A DNA stretch of 64,000 bases from Saprospiraceae bacterium (GTDB lineage: Bacteria > Bacteroidota > Bacteroidia > Chitinophagales > Saprospiraceae), in the NCBI GenBank assembly GCA_016712145.1, contig JADJRO010000001.1, positions 2,542,501-2,606,500 on the forward strand, given 5' to 3'. The translations under genes and the position numbers were made by a program. The notes beneath the pieces are model-generated. The model ran no database searches, had not been told where the DNA came from, and saw only the letters and a list, made by a program, of their open reading frames with translations. How positions within the stretch are numbered: the stretch's first letter is position 1; every line of letters starts with the position of its first letter. Positions 17,001 to 27,680 of the stretch are shown here, piece by piece.

Positions 17001-17077
17001 AATGTATAATACTACGATTGGAAGACCAAAAATCCGGTCATAAGGAGTCAATGAAACTTATTTTAAATAAAGATTAG
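14051..17077 (+). CDS. Secreted metzincin peptidase (pappalysin-like) with long C-terminal repeat region and T9SS sorting domain
   Basis: 1008 residues. Signal peptide 1-32 ending AYAQS. Residues about 50-320 form a zinc peptidase: HEIGHVLSLWH at 185-195 is the HExxHxxxxxH ligand set, followed by a conserved ISDTDADP stretch and NLMADGYSRSCWNSFTQGQF with the Met-turn, an arrangement typical of M43/pappalysin-like enzymes. Residues about 325-650 are rich in N, G, S and I with evenly spaced short strands (LVNSTITKG, ILIDSSNMQN, IVIRNGSTLV), suggesting a right-handed beta-helix. A helical acidic stretch (about 740-930) precedes a T9SS C-terminal domain (FFVSPNPTNGFVRLYSLDGR...). Exported surface or released protease; target unknown. 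Followed by a strong terminator. Confidence 0.85.
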   Translation: MKHFILNQLLLIFKAILFIVLLVFSNRIAYAQSLCPMIEDESHAPEPYEGLELTDPKCMKIKFHYFNNTHNPINVPADELIRNLLGDLNKYYLPGNIQFHLVDECVNVQDHDSIKVITAVNNVDSAIIDQNGKGKTWPPFNYVENAINVFIFQQSFNNSDGFGYGQQDTINKYVYSILDAKVLAHEIGHVLSLWHTSAFNILLDSTTWECKGGSAIKGDRISDTDADPIRMDADRDGTVDGTKWVNNCTQLGTLTPSIRDGCGNGTLPWKIPFKNLMADGYSRSCWNSFTQGQFSAMHREIDENLEAYITNCEYDTSFCTGNILISSATTWTNVVKKMCPGSKITITPFGSLTLVNSTITKGLIDTACTDLIGNWDGIYILGGNAKSIPPPLGGGPSINPRGFLHVRSGSKIEFSNNGIQAPNGSGGILIDSSNMQNNFKMINVKDKGQKNFSSFDEVGGIVIRNGSTLVVPEDCFNTQIQIEGASITLDKSTLTKSTRNNLITGIKSMAGSVLIKNGSIIENMGRGINKETDGTYKQGLNGLRIQDSRFINCDIAIRNRCMYASVKHNWIDGEVDQEMESYGLWHSNNFRKQLIIKAPTTTQQFEENYFYQSTLKIPGDQSLTNAICNTWKNTDECVYDNNTSGSNIPIKPSWGNPSTASGNKRADTISNYRFVSIRTSEITNYRFTLDPKTHITCEYQFKSGNAAANRAGCKDTLSPTTVTSGNPAEEETYDDDENHATWTTFDSMRQLLTTAMQYASDSMRKIMQEQIADYKVGMELCVLSAMQHSDSLEMNEESFETWLSRTNPKAEELTIIQNYWHKLYLDTLLTYLGGLSIADSAELVDKGILELATEYLDSLKSVDYDLYNLPDSLIEYLEELASTSFEDYTGILRAFLNMYYNRYIDNDQMAEYSNKISGSIITNNQKTNFFVSPNPTNGFVRLYSLDGRKYTLNLEFYSLDGKKLKSMKNCTGESIYLTGFKGNECIILRLEDQKSGHKESMKLILNKD

Positions 17078-17086
17078 AAATTAATA

Positions 17087-17123
17087 AAGACCAGTCTTGG
17101 AGTCGCTTTCCAAGACTGGTCTT
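17087..17123 (+). terminator. Long-stem hairpin terminator after the metzincin
   Basis: A perfect 14-bp stem, AAGACCAGTCTTGG (17087-17100) with CCAAGACTGGTCTT (17110-17123), and a 9-nt loop; the downstream T tract is weak. The next gene starts 13 bp later, so its promoter must overlap or lie upstream. Confidence 0.8.
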
Positions 17124-17136
17124 ACCTTTATAACTT

Positions 17137-18730
17137 ATGAAAAATTTGTTTTTTATCTTCAATCTAATTTTCAATAATATGCTTTTCTCTCAAGCGTATC
17201 AAACTTTTAATTTAACTCCTGATATTGGTGCATATCAACAAACTTCAGAATTTATTTCAATGATTGTTGATTCTCATTCTATTTATATTTTCGGAGTTAA
17301 AAAAGATGAAAGTACACCGGGAGTTTTAAAATTTAGAAACCATTATACTAAATTTGATTACTTAGGTGAATTGGTAAACACTTCATTTTTTGAAGACACA
17401 ACCCTTTCAAAGATATATTTATTAGCAGCTTTCCCACCGGTAAAAGTGAGTGATAGTATTTATTATATCTTTTTAGGTACTGAAAACGATGTATCAAGAA
17501 GATATTTAGATCCTACTATTATAAAATTCAATATTAGAACTAAAACTATACTACAAAGTAAGATTATTAGACATCCACACGGCCTTGATCAAGGTTTTGC
17601 CCCTAGAGCATTATCATATGATTTGTTAACCAATTCTTGTGTTATTGGCTTCCAAACATACATCGGTGAATATGCCTACGCATATATTTATGAGTTGGAT
17701 TCCTCTTTTAATATCTTGAAGATGTTTAGTCTACCAAAATTTCCTTTGCAAACCATACCTGATTGGATTGAAAAAATCGGACGGAACATATGATCTTATA
17801 TGTGATTCATATGAAATTCGAAATGGAGATCTTACGGGTTTAATAAAAATTACCTTTATTAATGTTGATAGTACTGGAAAAGTACTTAAAAAGAAAGATT
17901 TAAATGTCTCACAACCTATTGGCATAGTTTCCGGTGAAACTTATACTATTTATAGGAATAACGACAAAACTTTTAATATCAGCGCTCACCAATATGATGT
18001 AAAGCTAGAAAAAGCCGTTCCCTGGGCTTTTCATGTCAGTCCTGAGTTTGATACAATTTATTGGATAAAAAGATTTTACGATTATCCAGAAATTAAAATG
18101 GAAAATCCTCAATACTTACTTAACCACATGGCTTATTCACCTTTTGATACAAGCTTTGTAACCTCTGGGGATATAAATGAACAAGGAACTCAGAATTCGT
18201 ACGGTTTGCTATTTAAGGTAACAAAGAACGGAGATAGTTTATGGACAAGAAAATATCTTCCTGCTGGATTTGGAACTGATAGAGCCTTATGGATGAACTT
18301 TTATCAGGTAGCCATTTCGCCTCATAATACCATTATCGTTTGCGGAAGAGTTTCAGATGTTAAGGATCAAGTTGTTAAAGCTTGGTTGCTTCAACTTGAC
18401 AAGGATGGTTGTTTAGTTCCAGGCTGTGGTGAAATAGTAAAGAATGAAGACATTCAAAATGGCAAAGAAAAGGCTTTTAAAATTTATCCAAATCCAGTTC
18501 AGGATAAATTTTATCTTCTTAGTAGGATTTCATCCAATGAGAATTATAAACTATCAATTTACAATCTTCAAGGCCAGAAAATTAAGCAAACAAACCTAAA
18601 GCCAGAACTTGGTTTGCAATGCATATATATGATTCCAGATGACCTCATATCGGGAAATTATATACTTAGTATTTCGGATGAGAAAGGAAGCTTGTTGCAG
18701 GAAGAAAAATTGATTATTCAAAAGCAGTAG
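17137..18730 (+). CDS. T9SS-sorted secreted protein, paralogue of the next gene (one-base frameshift)
   Basis: Two overlapping frames (17137-17793 and on to 18730) are one gene. Reading the six-A run at 17771-17776 as five A gives DWIEKSDGTYDL and a 530-residue product, close to the 537 residues of its neighbour. Signal peptide at the start (MKNLFFIFNLIFNNMLFSQA). The body repeats bladed strands (YTKFDYLGELVNTSFF, LFKVTKNGDSLWTRKYLPAG), suggesting a beta-propeller. Before the T9SS domain (KIYPNPVQDKFYLL...) is the motif DKDGCLVPGCG, which I also see in the next gene. Exact role unknown; a secreted cell-surface protein. Confidence 0.8.
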
Positions 18731-18835
18731 CGTTATTATTATCCATCCCCAATAATTTAATAATATTTTTTGACAATTAAAAAAGTAATTTATGGTAATG
18801 CCGTATATTAGTCTTGATTTCTACTTATTTGGATA

Positions 18836-20449
18836 ATGAAACAAATATTCTTGTATATAATTTTATTTGGCGCCCTTCAAGTACAATCACAGGTGTTTTT
18901 TAGCAAAGTTTACACGGTGTCAGAAGATGGTACAGGGTTGTTAAATATTTGGCCTAATTACTTAAAAGCCGTTTTCCCAACTGACACACTCATTTATGCA
19001 TTTGGCTATTCAGCAGATACAACATATAGAGAAATTTACGGAAGTGCTTTTTTCGTTTTTGACCTAAACGGTAATTTAAAAGAATACTACCATATAGAAG
19101 ATTCAGAAAGATATAATTTTTTTGAACCAGAAGGAATTCATACTTGGGATGGTATAACATTCTACACTTCCTTTCATAATTTTTCTCGTGAAGTTTCAAT
19201 TCTAAAATTTAACCGAATAAGTAAAGAGCAAGAAGTTTTGGAAATCAGGAACAGTATAATATACAATGGTCATATTTTGCAAGGCAATATGATAGCTACA
19301 CTTGATGGCTGTTTAGTAACTGCTAGTGGTATAGCTATTGATTCGACAGGATACAATTATAAAACTCAAGTTACAAAAATTGACACTACTGGTAAAATTA
19401 AATGGCAAACCATTGTTGGAAAGGAACCAGGCAATGCGTTCAGTAATTATTGTTTTTCTACATATACTGATTCCATAGGAAATATTTATGCAGGTATTGG
19501 ATTTAATGACTATTCAGGCGTTGGAAGGAGAGGAAGCTATCAAAGCTTGCTTTATAAATTAGATTCAGAGGGAAATATTAATAAAGTGTATAGTACTAAG
19601 TTAGCCAAAGTTGGATTTAATCAAATATATGATATAGCCCAAGATTCAAAAAATTGGTTTTATCTTTCATCAGACTATAATTGGAATGAACAGAAATATC
19701 CTTATGCTAATAGGGGATATGGTGTACTACAAATATTGGACGATAATCTTAACTATCAAGGTTATATTGATTTGAACTTTGATACATTTATGACCCAAGC
19801 TTATATTAAAAGTTTTGAAAAAATCATCAGATCAAATGATAATAAAGGTTTTATAATTGGTGGTCAATTAGGGCAGACAGATTCAATAATAACTTATATT
19901 GATTCTTTGAATCGTTTTGATACAATTCGGGTAAGCCATTATGTTCTTAACTTTTTTAAGCTCAATGATGATAAGCAAATTGAATGGGTCAGATATTATA
20001 GAATTAGAAATGGATATGATCATGGATGGTTACACGATCTTAAATCTTTCCCAGGTGGAGGTTATATTATCGGAGCTCAATCTTTCGAAGGGCTGGCATA
20101 TGAAAATTTTAAAGAGCCATATTACATGCCCTGGCTTCTAAGAGTCGACGATGATGGATGTTTAGTCCCTGGATGCGGAACGGTTAGCAATAAAGAATTA
20201 CTGGACAATAGAGACAATATATTCATCTACCCGAATCCCGCAACCGATTACATTGTAATCCTTCATTCTGGTTCTGAAAAAACTCGCTATCAAATTGTAT
20301 CTGCTGAAGGAAAAATTATTGATGATTTTTATTCATTTTTTGAAGGCGAGCAGATAATTGTTCTGGTTAATAATTTTAAACCGGGGCCTTACTTTGTTAA
20401 AGCTGAAAGTAAAAACGAATTTAGTTCAAAGGTTTTTATAAAGCAATAG
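18836..20449 (+). CDS. T9SS-sorted secreted beta-propeller-like protein
   Basis: 537 residues, intact paralogue of the preceding gene. Signal peptide (MKQIFLYIILFGALQVQSQ). About seven strand-rich segments with D-x-x-G-x-I turns (ITKIDTTGKIKWQTIVG-like, LYKLDSEGNINKVYS) indicate a propeller. DDDGCLVPGCGTVS precedes a T9SS C-terminal domain (IFIYPNPATDYIVILHSG). Two tandem copies suggest recent duplication with separate promoters, since 105 bp and no hairpin lie between them. Function not recognised. Confidence 0.82.
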   Translation: MKQIFLYIILFGALQVQSQVFFSKVYTVSEDGTGLLNIWPNYLKAVFPTDTLIYAFGYSADTTYREIYGSAFFVFDLNGNLKEYYHIEDSERYNFFEPEGIHTWDGITFYTSFHNFSREVSILKFNRISKEQEVLEIRNSIIYNGHILQGNMIATLDGCLVTASGIAIDSTGYNYKTQVTKIDTTGKIKWQTIVGKEPGNAFSNYCFSTYTDSIGNIYAGIGFNDYSGVGRRGSYQSLLYKLDSEGNINKVYSTKLAKVGFNQIYDIAQDSKNWFYLSSDYNWNEQKYPYANRGYGVLQILDDNLNYQGYIDLNFDTFMTQAYIKSFEKIIRSNDNKGFIIGGQLGQTDSIITYIDSLNRFDTIRVSHYVLNFFKLNDDKQIEWVRYYRIRNGYDHGWLHDLKSFPGGGYIIGAQSFEGLAYENFKEPYYMPWLLRVDDDGCLVPGCGTVSNKELLDNRDNIFIYPNPATDYIVILHSGSEKTRYQIVSAEGKIIDDFYSFFEGEQIIVLVNNFKPGPYFVKAESKNEFSSKVFIKQ

Positions 20450-20538
20450 TTAAAATTATTCCATTTTTAAACCGAAATCAAACTGAAACTTTACTCAATC
20501 ATATTAAGTTTAGATTTATAACTCTTAGTAATTCTTCT

Positions 20539-21126
20539 TTATTCAGCAATATTCCACTTTGATTTTAATTCCATTAAAAAAGCTTGTTTTTTGGGTTCTC
20601 TGTTTTTTATTGCAAAATCGGTATGATAGTGATGGTTTGTAAGAAAACGAATCTGAAGTGCATCCCATTCCTTTTCATTTGCAATTACCTTATAAGCTAT
20701 AAATTCTTTGAATAGCGTTTCCCCTGTTTTATAAAAGTTTTTGGTACCTAAATAATCAAGATCCGCATCGCAAATTATTTTTTCCAAGATGTTTTTAGGT
20801 TTTTGAGGTATCTGAGTAGCTAATATCATTCGCTCAATTTTTATTAGATCTGATTTAGAATATCCAAATGAGGGTAAAATTTCTTTTGAGTAACGTACCG
20901 ATTCTTCTTCATGTCCATTGTATGTCCACATAATCCCAATATCGTGAATGAGGGCAGCTGTGCGGAGGAGATATGCATCTTGCGCATTTATGTTCAATCT
21001 CTTGATGTATTGATTGCAAACATCCAGCACTTCCATCGTATGATGTAAACCATGGTAGCTAAGATTCTTTGGCAATTCAGATTTGAGTTTAGCTGTCAGA
21101 TAATTTTTTAGTTTACTGATGTTCAT
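20539..21126 (-). CDS. HD domain protein (putative metal-dependent phosphohydrolase)
   Basis: 195 residues. HD superfamily residues visible: H25 or H28 (SYHGLHHTMEVL), H61-D62 (AALIHDIG), a further His near 72, and D140 region (CDADLDYLG). Such proteins cleave phosphate esters of nucleotides or cyclic nucleotides; the substrate is not readable. It starts 57 bp after the MpaB-like gene and is probably the last gene of a four-gene unit that includes an adenylate-cyclase domain, so turnover of the cyclase product is a tempting but unproven role. Cytoplasmic. Confidence 0.85.
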   Translation of the reverse strand: MNISKLKNYLTAKLKSELPKNLSYHGLHHTMEVLDVCNQYIKRLNINAQDAYLLRTAALIHDIGIMWTYNGHEEESVRYSKEILPSFGYSKSDLIKIERMILATQIPQKPKNILEKIICDADLDYLGTKNFYKTGETLFKEFIAYKVIANEKEWDALQIRFLTNHHYHTDFAIKNREPKKQAFLMELKSKWNIAE

Positions 21127-21183
21127 TTAGATATTGCATTACTCATTATTTATAAATCGATTCGTTTGTAGTCTTGCTTTAAT

Positions 21184-22494
21184 TTAAAGATCTTTGGGAT
21201 TGACATCCATTTCATAGGAACCTAAATCCCATTCTTTATAAAGCTCGTCTGACATAAAAAATTTTTTACCAGGAATTAAGGTATCCAAATCTCCAGATCC
21301 TGGCTGATTGGGATTTTGTAAATCCTTTTTTGACAATTCGACCAATATTATTTTAGTGATGGATTCTAACAAATTCGTTTTTGGATATCGGCTTAAATGT
21401 TCCTGAAGATTAAAACGCTTCGCTAAAAAATAATTTATGATTCGTGTAAACCATCCCCCTTTTATAGAACTGTTGTTATGATTAAAAATCCATTGCCAGA
21501 TTTTGAGTGAGGTTAAAAAATGAACGACGGCATCAAAAATCCGATCAAATATTGTTGGTTTATGCATGCCGAGTGATCTCCAACTCCTCTTATCATTTAA
21601 AAAATAAATGGTTAGGTCTTCTAATCGTTCTAATGAAATATTGGTTCTAAGCAATTCATTCATGCTTTCAAGCAATGCCTTTGTCAGGATGGGACCATCT
21701 GGGTTTTCAGCAGCGGATTGACGTTTAAGGATGGTTTTAAATTGGTCCATTCCATCTTCCATGTTGTTAGAATACAATTCAGGACTAATACCCATACTTT
21801 GGCCTATGCGTTGCCAAGTTATAAAAATGGCATTGCGTTCATCGTAAGTAAGATGAACACCCATTTGATCCAAACCGTCAATCATAGCCAATGAGAACAG
21901 GTGATTTGTTAAACACAGATCTTCCTGGTTGATCGGAACACCCAATTCCATATTCCATTTCTTATCAGGTCTGGAATCGTTTAATAGAGCCATACGCATG
22001 CCTGCATGCATTAAACGCACGCGTTGAATGGACTCTAAACCGGGATTTCCGGATTGGTACCAATTTGCATTATTGACAGCAAATACAAATTGTGCAGTTT
22101 CCATTACGCGGCGTGCAGCATAATTTACTAACAATTTGGTACTTTCTAATACATGCCCCGGTTTTGGACACATATATCCTGTTGGCAGGGCTTTAAAAAA
22201 TAACAAACCACAAAACCGAAAGCCATAATTATTAAATAATTTGGCTGAAACCCGGAAAGCTTCAATTTCTTCAGTGCTCACTTTAACATCTTCTGTTTCC
22301 TGAAAATAGTCTAGGAGTGGCTTGACATTTTTTAAATTATTTACATTGTGATTTCGACTGATGATTCTTAATTCTTCAAGAATTTCTTTGCTGTTTCGAT
22401 TTTCCCATAACAATTTTGCTGCACGATCAGCCAAAGGGTCGCCTTGATGACGCATCCGGTCCAGTAATTCATCGGTCCATTTAGAAGTTGCCAT
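21184..22494 (-). CDS. MpaB/latex-clearing-like oxygenase domain protein (DUF2236)
   Basis: 436 residues. The region about 85-290 matches the oxygenase MpaB / rubber-oxygenase (Lcp) fold: RVSAKLFNNYGFRFCGLLFF, KLLVNYAARRVMETAQFVFA, and RVRLMHAGMRMALL, where H163 corresponds to the proposed axial heme ligand, followed by PINQEDLCLTNHLFSL. Family members use b-type heme and O2 to cleave isoprenoid double bonds (Lcp) or prenyl side chains (MpaB). No signal peptide; a cytoplasmic or peripheral membrane location is likely. The natural substrate here is unknown. It lies 23 bp after the corrected stop of the cyclase gene. Confidence 0.82.
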   Translation of the reverse strand: MATSKWTDELLDRMRHQGDPLADRAAKLLWENRNSKEILEELRIISRNHNVNNLKNVKPLLDYFQETEDVKVSTEEIEAFRVSAKLFNNYGFRFCGLLFFKALPTGYMCPKPGHVLESTKLLVNYAARRVMETAQFVFAVNNANWYQSGNPGLESIQRVRLMHAGMRMALLNDSRPDKKWNMELGVPINQEDLCLTNHLFSLAMIDGLDQMGVHLTYDERNAIFITWQRIGQSMGISPELYSNNMEDGMDQFKTILKRQSAAENPDGPILTKALLESMNELLRTNISLERLEDLTIYFLNDKRSWRSLGMHKPTIFDRIFDAVVHFLTSLKIWQWIFNHNNSSIKGGWFTRIINYFLAKRFNLQEHLSRYPKTNLLESITKIILVELSKKDLQNPNQPGSGDLDTLIPGKKFFMSDELYKEWDLGSYEMDVNPKDL

Positions 22495-22517
22495 ATTTAT
22501 CCGTTTGAAATTGAGTA

Positions 22518-25500
22518 TTAATATTTAGAATCATCAACAAAGTACATATCTAATTCATCCTTGTATTTTACTTTAATTTTTCCACGATGGGTGCATTCAA
22601 ATTGATTTTTAACCAGGTCGTACGTTGTAGATGAAATATTAATTTTCCGGGTTCACCCACACTTTGCATTCTGGATGCCGTGTTGACGGAATCTCCCCAG
22701 ATATCGTATGCAAATTTATAAAGACCCACAACACCAGCCACAACAGGCCCTGTATGGAGTCCAATCCGAATTTGGCAGTAGGGTAAATTTTGAAGTTCCC
22801 TTTGATGGTTATATTCCTTTACAAATTCTAGAATTTCAATGGCTGCTTTTATTGCATTTGCAGCATGCTCTTCATTGAAACGGGGTAAACCACTTACGCA
22901 CATGTAAGCATCTCCCATCGTTTTAATTTTTTCGATTTTATATTTTTCAATGATTTTATCAAAACCTTTATAATGATGATCCACAATTTCAACAATTTCT
23001 TCCGGAGTCAATTTTTCAGACATCATGGTAAATTTTTCAAAATCGGTAAACATGATGGTTACGCTTTCATGACGACGGGGTTTAGATTTTCCATTATTTT
23101 TTAATTCTGCAACAATTTCATCAGGTAAAATATTTAAAATGAGAGACTCACTTTTTTGCTTTTCATCTTCGAGCAGCACTTTTTGTTTTTCAATAGTAGA
23201 AGTACGCTCCAATACTTTTTGTTCCAAATTTTGATATAACTGTGCATTTTCAATGGAAACTGCAATTTGCCCGCTGAGTAAATTTAGAATTTCCATACGA
23301 TTTCGAGTAAATGCATGTGTGCTTGCAGCATTATCCAAATAAAGAATTGCCGTCATTTCCCCTTTACTCATAATTGGAAAACATAAAACGGATTTTGATT
23401 TTAAATGAATGAGATCCTTATCACTTGAATAAAGTGGATCTTGCCTTACATCATCAATGCTAATGGGAGTTCGTGTGTTGTGTACTTTTCGAACAATAGC
23501 ATGTGAAACATCCCTGACTTCGTCAAGTGGAATTGACTTAATAAGGCACACATTGTTGTTTTCCAGTTTGCTATTCGCATCCTGAAATATTTTATTTTCT
23601 CTTGGACGCAGCAGATACCCATTTTGTGCACCAGCATTTTCAATTACAATCAACAATAGTTTTTCCAGTAATTTTTCAAGCACCACTTCTTCAGAAAGCG
23701 AAGCGGCAGCTCTTAAAACACTTTGTAGATCAAGAGAACTTGAGCTGATTGGTTTTTTAGCAGCATCTTTTGTAGCAGTTTTGGCTTCAAGAAACGAATA
23801 TCTTCTTTGAAGAGAATGTACTTTTGCCAGTGCACCCCAATCCTGATATTCCAGAACTGCAAAATTTAAATTTCGCTCTGCTAATTCTGTTTCTTTTTCT
23901 CGTTCATACATTGCCGCTATCCGCTCATATATAAGGGCGGTCATGTATTTCATACCGGCATTTTGAGAAGACACCAAGGCTTTATTGAAATTTTGTTTTG
24001 CTTCTGTTTTATTATTTTTGAGTAATTGAAACTCAGCCAGGGCAAGTAAATATTTTGATTCGTAATTAAAAGGAGATTCGTGTGCCCAAACTTCAAGCAA
24101 TTTAAAAGATTGTTTAAATGCTTTTAATTGGGCTTTGCTTAAGGGATGCCCTTCTAATTGAATAGCTAATGAAGATAAACAATTTATAATAAAATGTTCC
24201 GGCCATTCCGGAAGACCCAAGACAGCAGGCAAATGAGGTACTGAACGTTCGGTGAAAGCCAATGCTTGCTTGTAGTCAGCTAAAATATAAAAGTAAAATG
24301 ATTTTGCTATTGTATAATTTACAAGAGTCAAAGGAATATTTTTTTCCATGAGCAATTGCTCATAAAAAGCATCCTGTGCTTTATCATCAACCCAATCCCC
24401 AAAAACGGATTTAGTGGCTGGTTTTTGGAGTAAGTCTGTTGTTATTCGCATCCAGGCCATCATTTGATGCAACGAAATCAGCGATTGAATTTTGTTGGCA
24501 AATTGCATGTAGCCAAGCATTTTTTCATAGACACTGTCTAAAGCTTCGCCCATTAAAAATTGCGCTCGATTTAAAAAGGTAATGGCATAACCGGCATAGA
24601 TGATATCATTGGATTCAACTCCTACTTGATGCGCTTCACGCAAATTTTGCAAATATTTTGAAAATGGCAATTGCCAATGGGCTACACAACCTTCAGCAAT
24701 TACCAGTACTTTGGATCGTAAGGTTTTGTCATTGAATTTTTCATTCAGGGTCATCCCTAGTTTCGCAAAGTCGTAACCAGATTTATAATCTTTTAATTGC
24801 GCGCTGATAACATAACCATAAAATGCAAATGCCAATGAAGATTCAACTGAATTGCCATATCGGATGGAAAGATTTACCATCCGCAAAATTTTAAAGGCCA
24901 ATAAATTTTGTCGTTGCAATAAATAAACAGGACCCCATAAATTCATGAGAATTTTCATCATCATGATTTTTTCAGGAGATTCCATATTCTTATTAAACAG
25001 TAAATCAGAAGTAGATTTATTGCGCAATAAAAATTTCACCGTAAGCAGTTCCTTCATTACCGTTAGCGGACCTGCATTGAGTGGCAGGTGCATTCCCAAT
25101 AATTTTAATCCTTGCTGTGCTGCTTCCAAAGCTTTTTCATGGCGTTGTGTGTTTTCATAGAGCGCCATTTTTCTACAAAGAATGTCAGCTTGATTTAATT
25201 TAGAATCAGAATTAATCAGGGCTTTATTAAACAATTCCTCTGAAGCAAAGTAATTTCCTAATAAATACTCGCTTTCGGACCGACCTATCAATAAATTTTT
25301 AAACAATTCAGAATTTTGGTCATCATTCATTAATTCCATGCCGATAGCATAGTGATTTAATGCAGGGCGAATTGCGTTATTCCGAAATGCCTTTTTGGCA
25401 GCTCTTAAATTTAGACCGGCCAGTTCCTGAATTTCATTTTTGGATACAATAAGATCCCGGCCAATATTTATATGATTGATAACGTCAAATAAATTTTCTT

Positions 25501-27673
25501 CAAATTCTTCTTCAGGCATTTTCACTAAGAGCGTACGACCGATCCGGAGGTGTGTTGCATGTTTTTCAGATTCAGGAATCATTGCATATGCAGCTTGCTG
25601 AATCCGGTCATGTTGAAATCGAAATGAGAAATTTGTTTTGGAATTTTCAGCTAATGCAAAATCCTTCCATAACTGGTTGCTGTGATATTTTCTCCATTGT
25701 CCAACCGGATTTATAAAATCTGCTTCAACAATTTCCCAAAGCAATTCTGCAACGTCACTTTCTGGCATATCAGAAATTATAACCAGCGTATCAAAATCAA
25801 AAGAATTGCCTATAGACGCTGCAAGACAAATTACATCCTGGGCTGGTTCGCTTAATTTTTTAAGTTTAGTAAGAATTAAGTCAACAACGTATTCAGTTAT
25901 ATCAAGAGATTGGATTGATTTTAGTTCCCAGAGCCAAGTCCTGATGTTGCGATCGTAGTAGATTCTTTTTTCATCTACCATTTTTTCCATAAACTGCCGG
26001 ATGAAAAATGGATTTCCCCGGGTTTTACTTAGAATGGCTTTTGATAACTCCTCTGTAATTTTTGTATTTAAATGCAATGAATCTGCAATTAAATTATTTA
26101 CATCAAATGGAGAAAGATCTGTCAAATGCAAGGTGATAATTTGCTTTTTGTAATCTTTTTCCAGAATTTTTAAGGTCATCATTAATGGATGTGATTCATC
26201 CACTTCATTGTCACGATAGGCACCTATTACAAGGATATTTTTCAGCGAACTGTTTAAAATATGCTGAATAAGTTCTAAGGATCCGGAATCTGCCCATTGC
26301 AAATCGTCTATAAAAAGAGCCAGGGTCCGATTTTCGTTTTCAAGTATATTTAAAAATTGAACGAAGGCATTGTAAAAACGCTTTTTTCCTTCAGCATGAC
26401 TAATTTCATAAATTGCTTCTTGATTTTCAACCAGAATGCCCAATTCAGGAATCACTCCCAACAATAAGCCTACATGATCACCCAAACTTTCTTTAATTGC
26501 ATTTCTCCACAATGCGATTTGTTCGTCTTGTTCGGAAAGCAATTGTTGGATAAAACCATTGAAGGCCATTCCAAAAGCGCTGTAAGGAGTTTCACGATTA
26601 AACTGATCAAACTTTCCACTGATAAAATAGCCGTTTGATTCAAGAACCGGTTTGCGTATTTCATTAATTAACCGCGTTTTACCAATTCCGGAATAACCAG
26701 AAACTAAAAATAATTCAAGTTTATTTTCTTTGATTTGGTCCCATGCAGAAATCAATTGTTTTAGTTCTTGATTTCTACCATACATTTTTTCTGAGAGACT
26801 AAAAATACTGGATTGATCTTTTTCACCAAGACCAAAAGGTTTTATACTTCCATGCAATTGCCAATCCTGGATGCAATGCTCAAGATCTTCTAAAATGCCC
26901 TCTTCGCTTTGATAACGATCTTCTGCATTTTTGGACATTAATTTCATGACGACGTCATTTATCGGACCCGGGATGCTTTGTTGAATTACTTTTGGTTCAA
27001 CCGGATTTTTAGCAATGTGCGCATGAATTAATTCCAGACTGTCGGTGTAATTAAAAGGTTTTCGCCAGCATAAAAGTTGATAGAGGATAACTCCTAATGA
27101 ATAAAAATCTGAACGATAATCAACGGTACGTCCTATGCGTCCGGTTTGTTCTGGGGCAACGTGCCAAAGTGGACCGTAATAATTAAACTCCGAATTGTAT
27201 TCGATGCGTTCCCTGCTTAATTTACTGCAAGAACCCATACAACAAATTCTCATTTCCTGGCTTTCAGGTGAAATAAGAATATTTTCAATCGTAAATTCCT
27301 TTACAATTATTTTTTTATTGTGTAATTCTTTTAAAAGCGAAGTAATCCGAATGGCGAGTTGAAGAAATAAGGGGATGCTAAATTCTTTATTTGTCAAATA
27401 ACTTTCTAATGGGATTCCATCAAAATATTCTTTGTAAATGATAAATCCGGATTCCGAACGAACCATTTCAATTGCTTTCAAAGCAGAGCTTGAACTCAAT
27501 TCATGAGCCAGTTCGTAGTCGTTTTTAAGATAGACCATATCATCCAAAGAAGGGATTGATTCTTTTAGAACCTGAGCAAACACTTTTAACTCAAATCCCG
27601 GTGGTTTGAATTCATAAAATTTACAATTATAGGTTTCGAATTTGGGATTGCTTGGTAAACTAAACGATGCCAT
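22518..27673 (-). CDS. Pseudokinase - AAA ATPase - TPR-like - GAF - adenylate cyclase signalling protein (frameshift near 3' end)
   Basis: About 1718 residues after correction, counted from the ATG at 27673; the longer TTG start would overlap the previous gene. Order: protein-kinase-like domain (about 20-260) in which the catalytic HRD is VKE (124-126) and the DFG site is CMGS (about 145-148) while APEQTGRIG and the beta-3 VLK remain; P-loop ATPase with GYSGIGKT (326-333) and FIDDLQWAD; long helical repeat region (about 700-1240); GAF domain (about 1270-1430); coiled coil; class III cyclase with metal-binding D1544 (FTDFEKFT) and D1588 (KTMGDAYM), and a K...D1657 pair (YDIWGDSVNTASRM) that favours ATP. 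Raw sequence stops early; one more A in the run at 22643-22646 restores NISSTTYDLVKNQFECTHRG and a stop at 22518. Cytoplasmic. Likely makes cAMP in response to an unknown input. Confidence 0.85.
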
Positions 27674-27680
27674 GTTGCAT

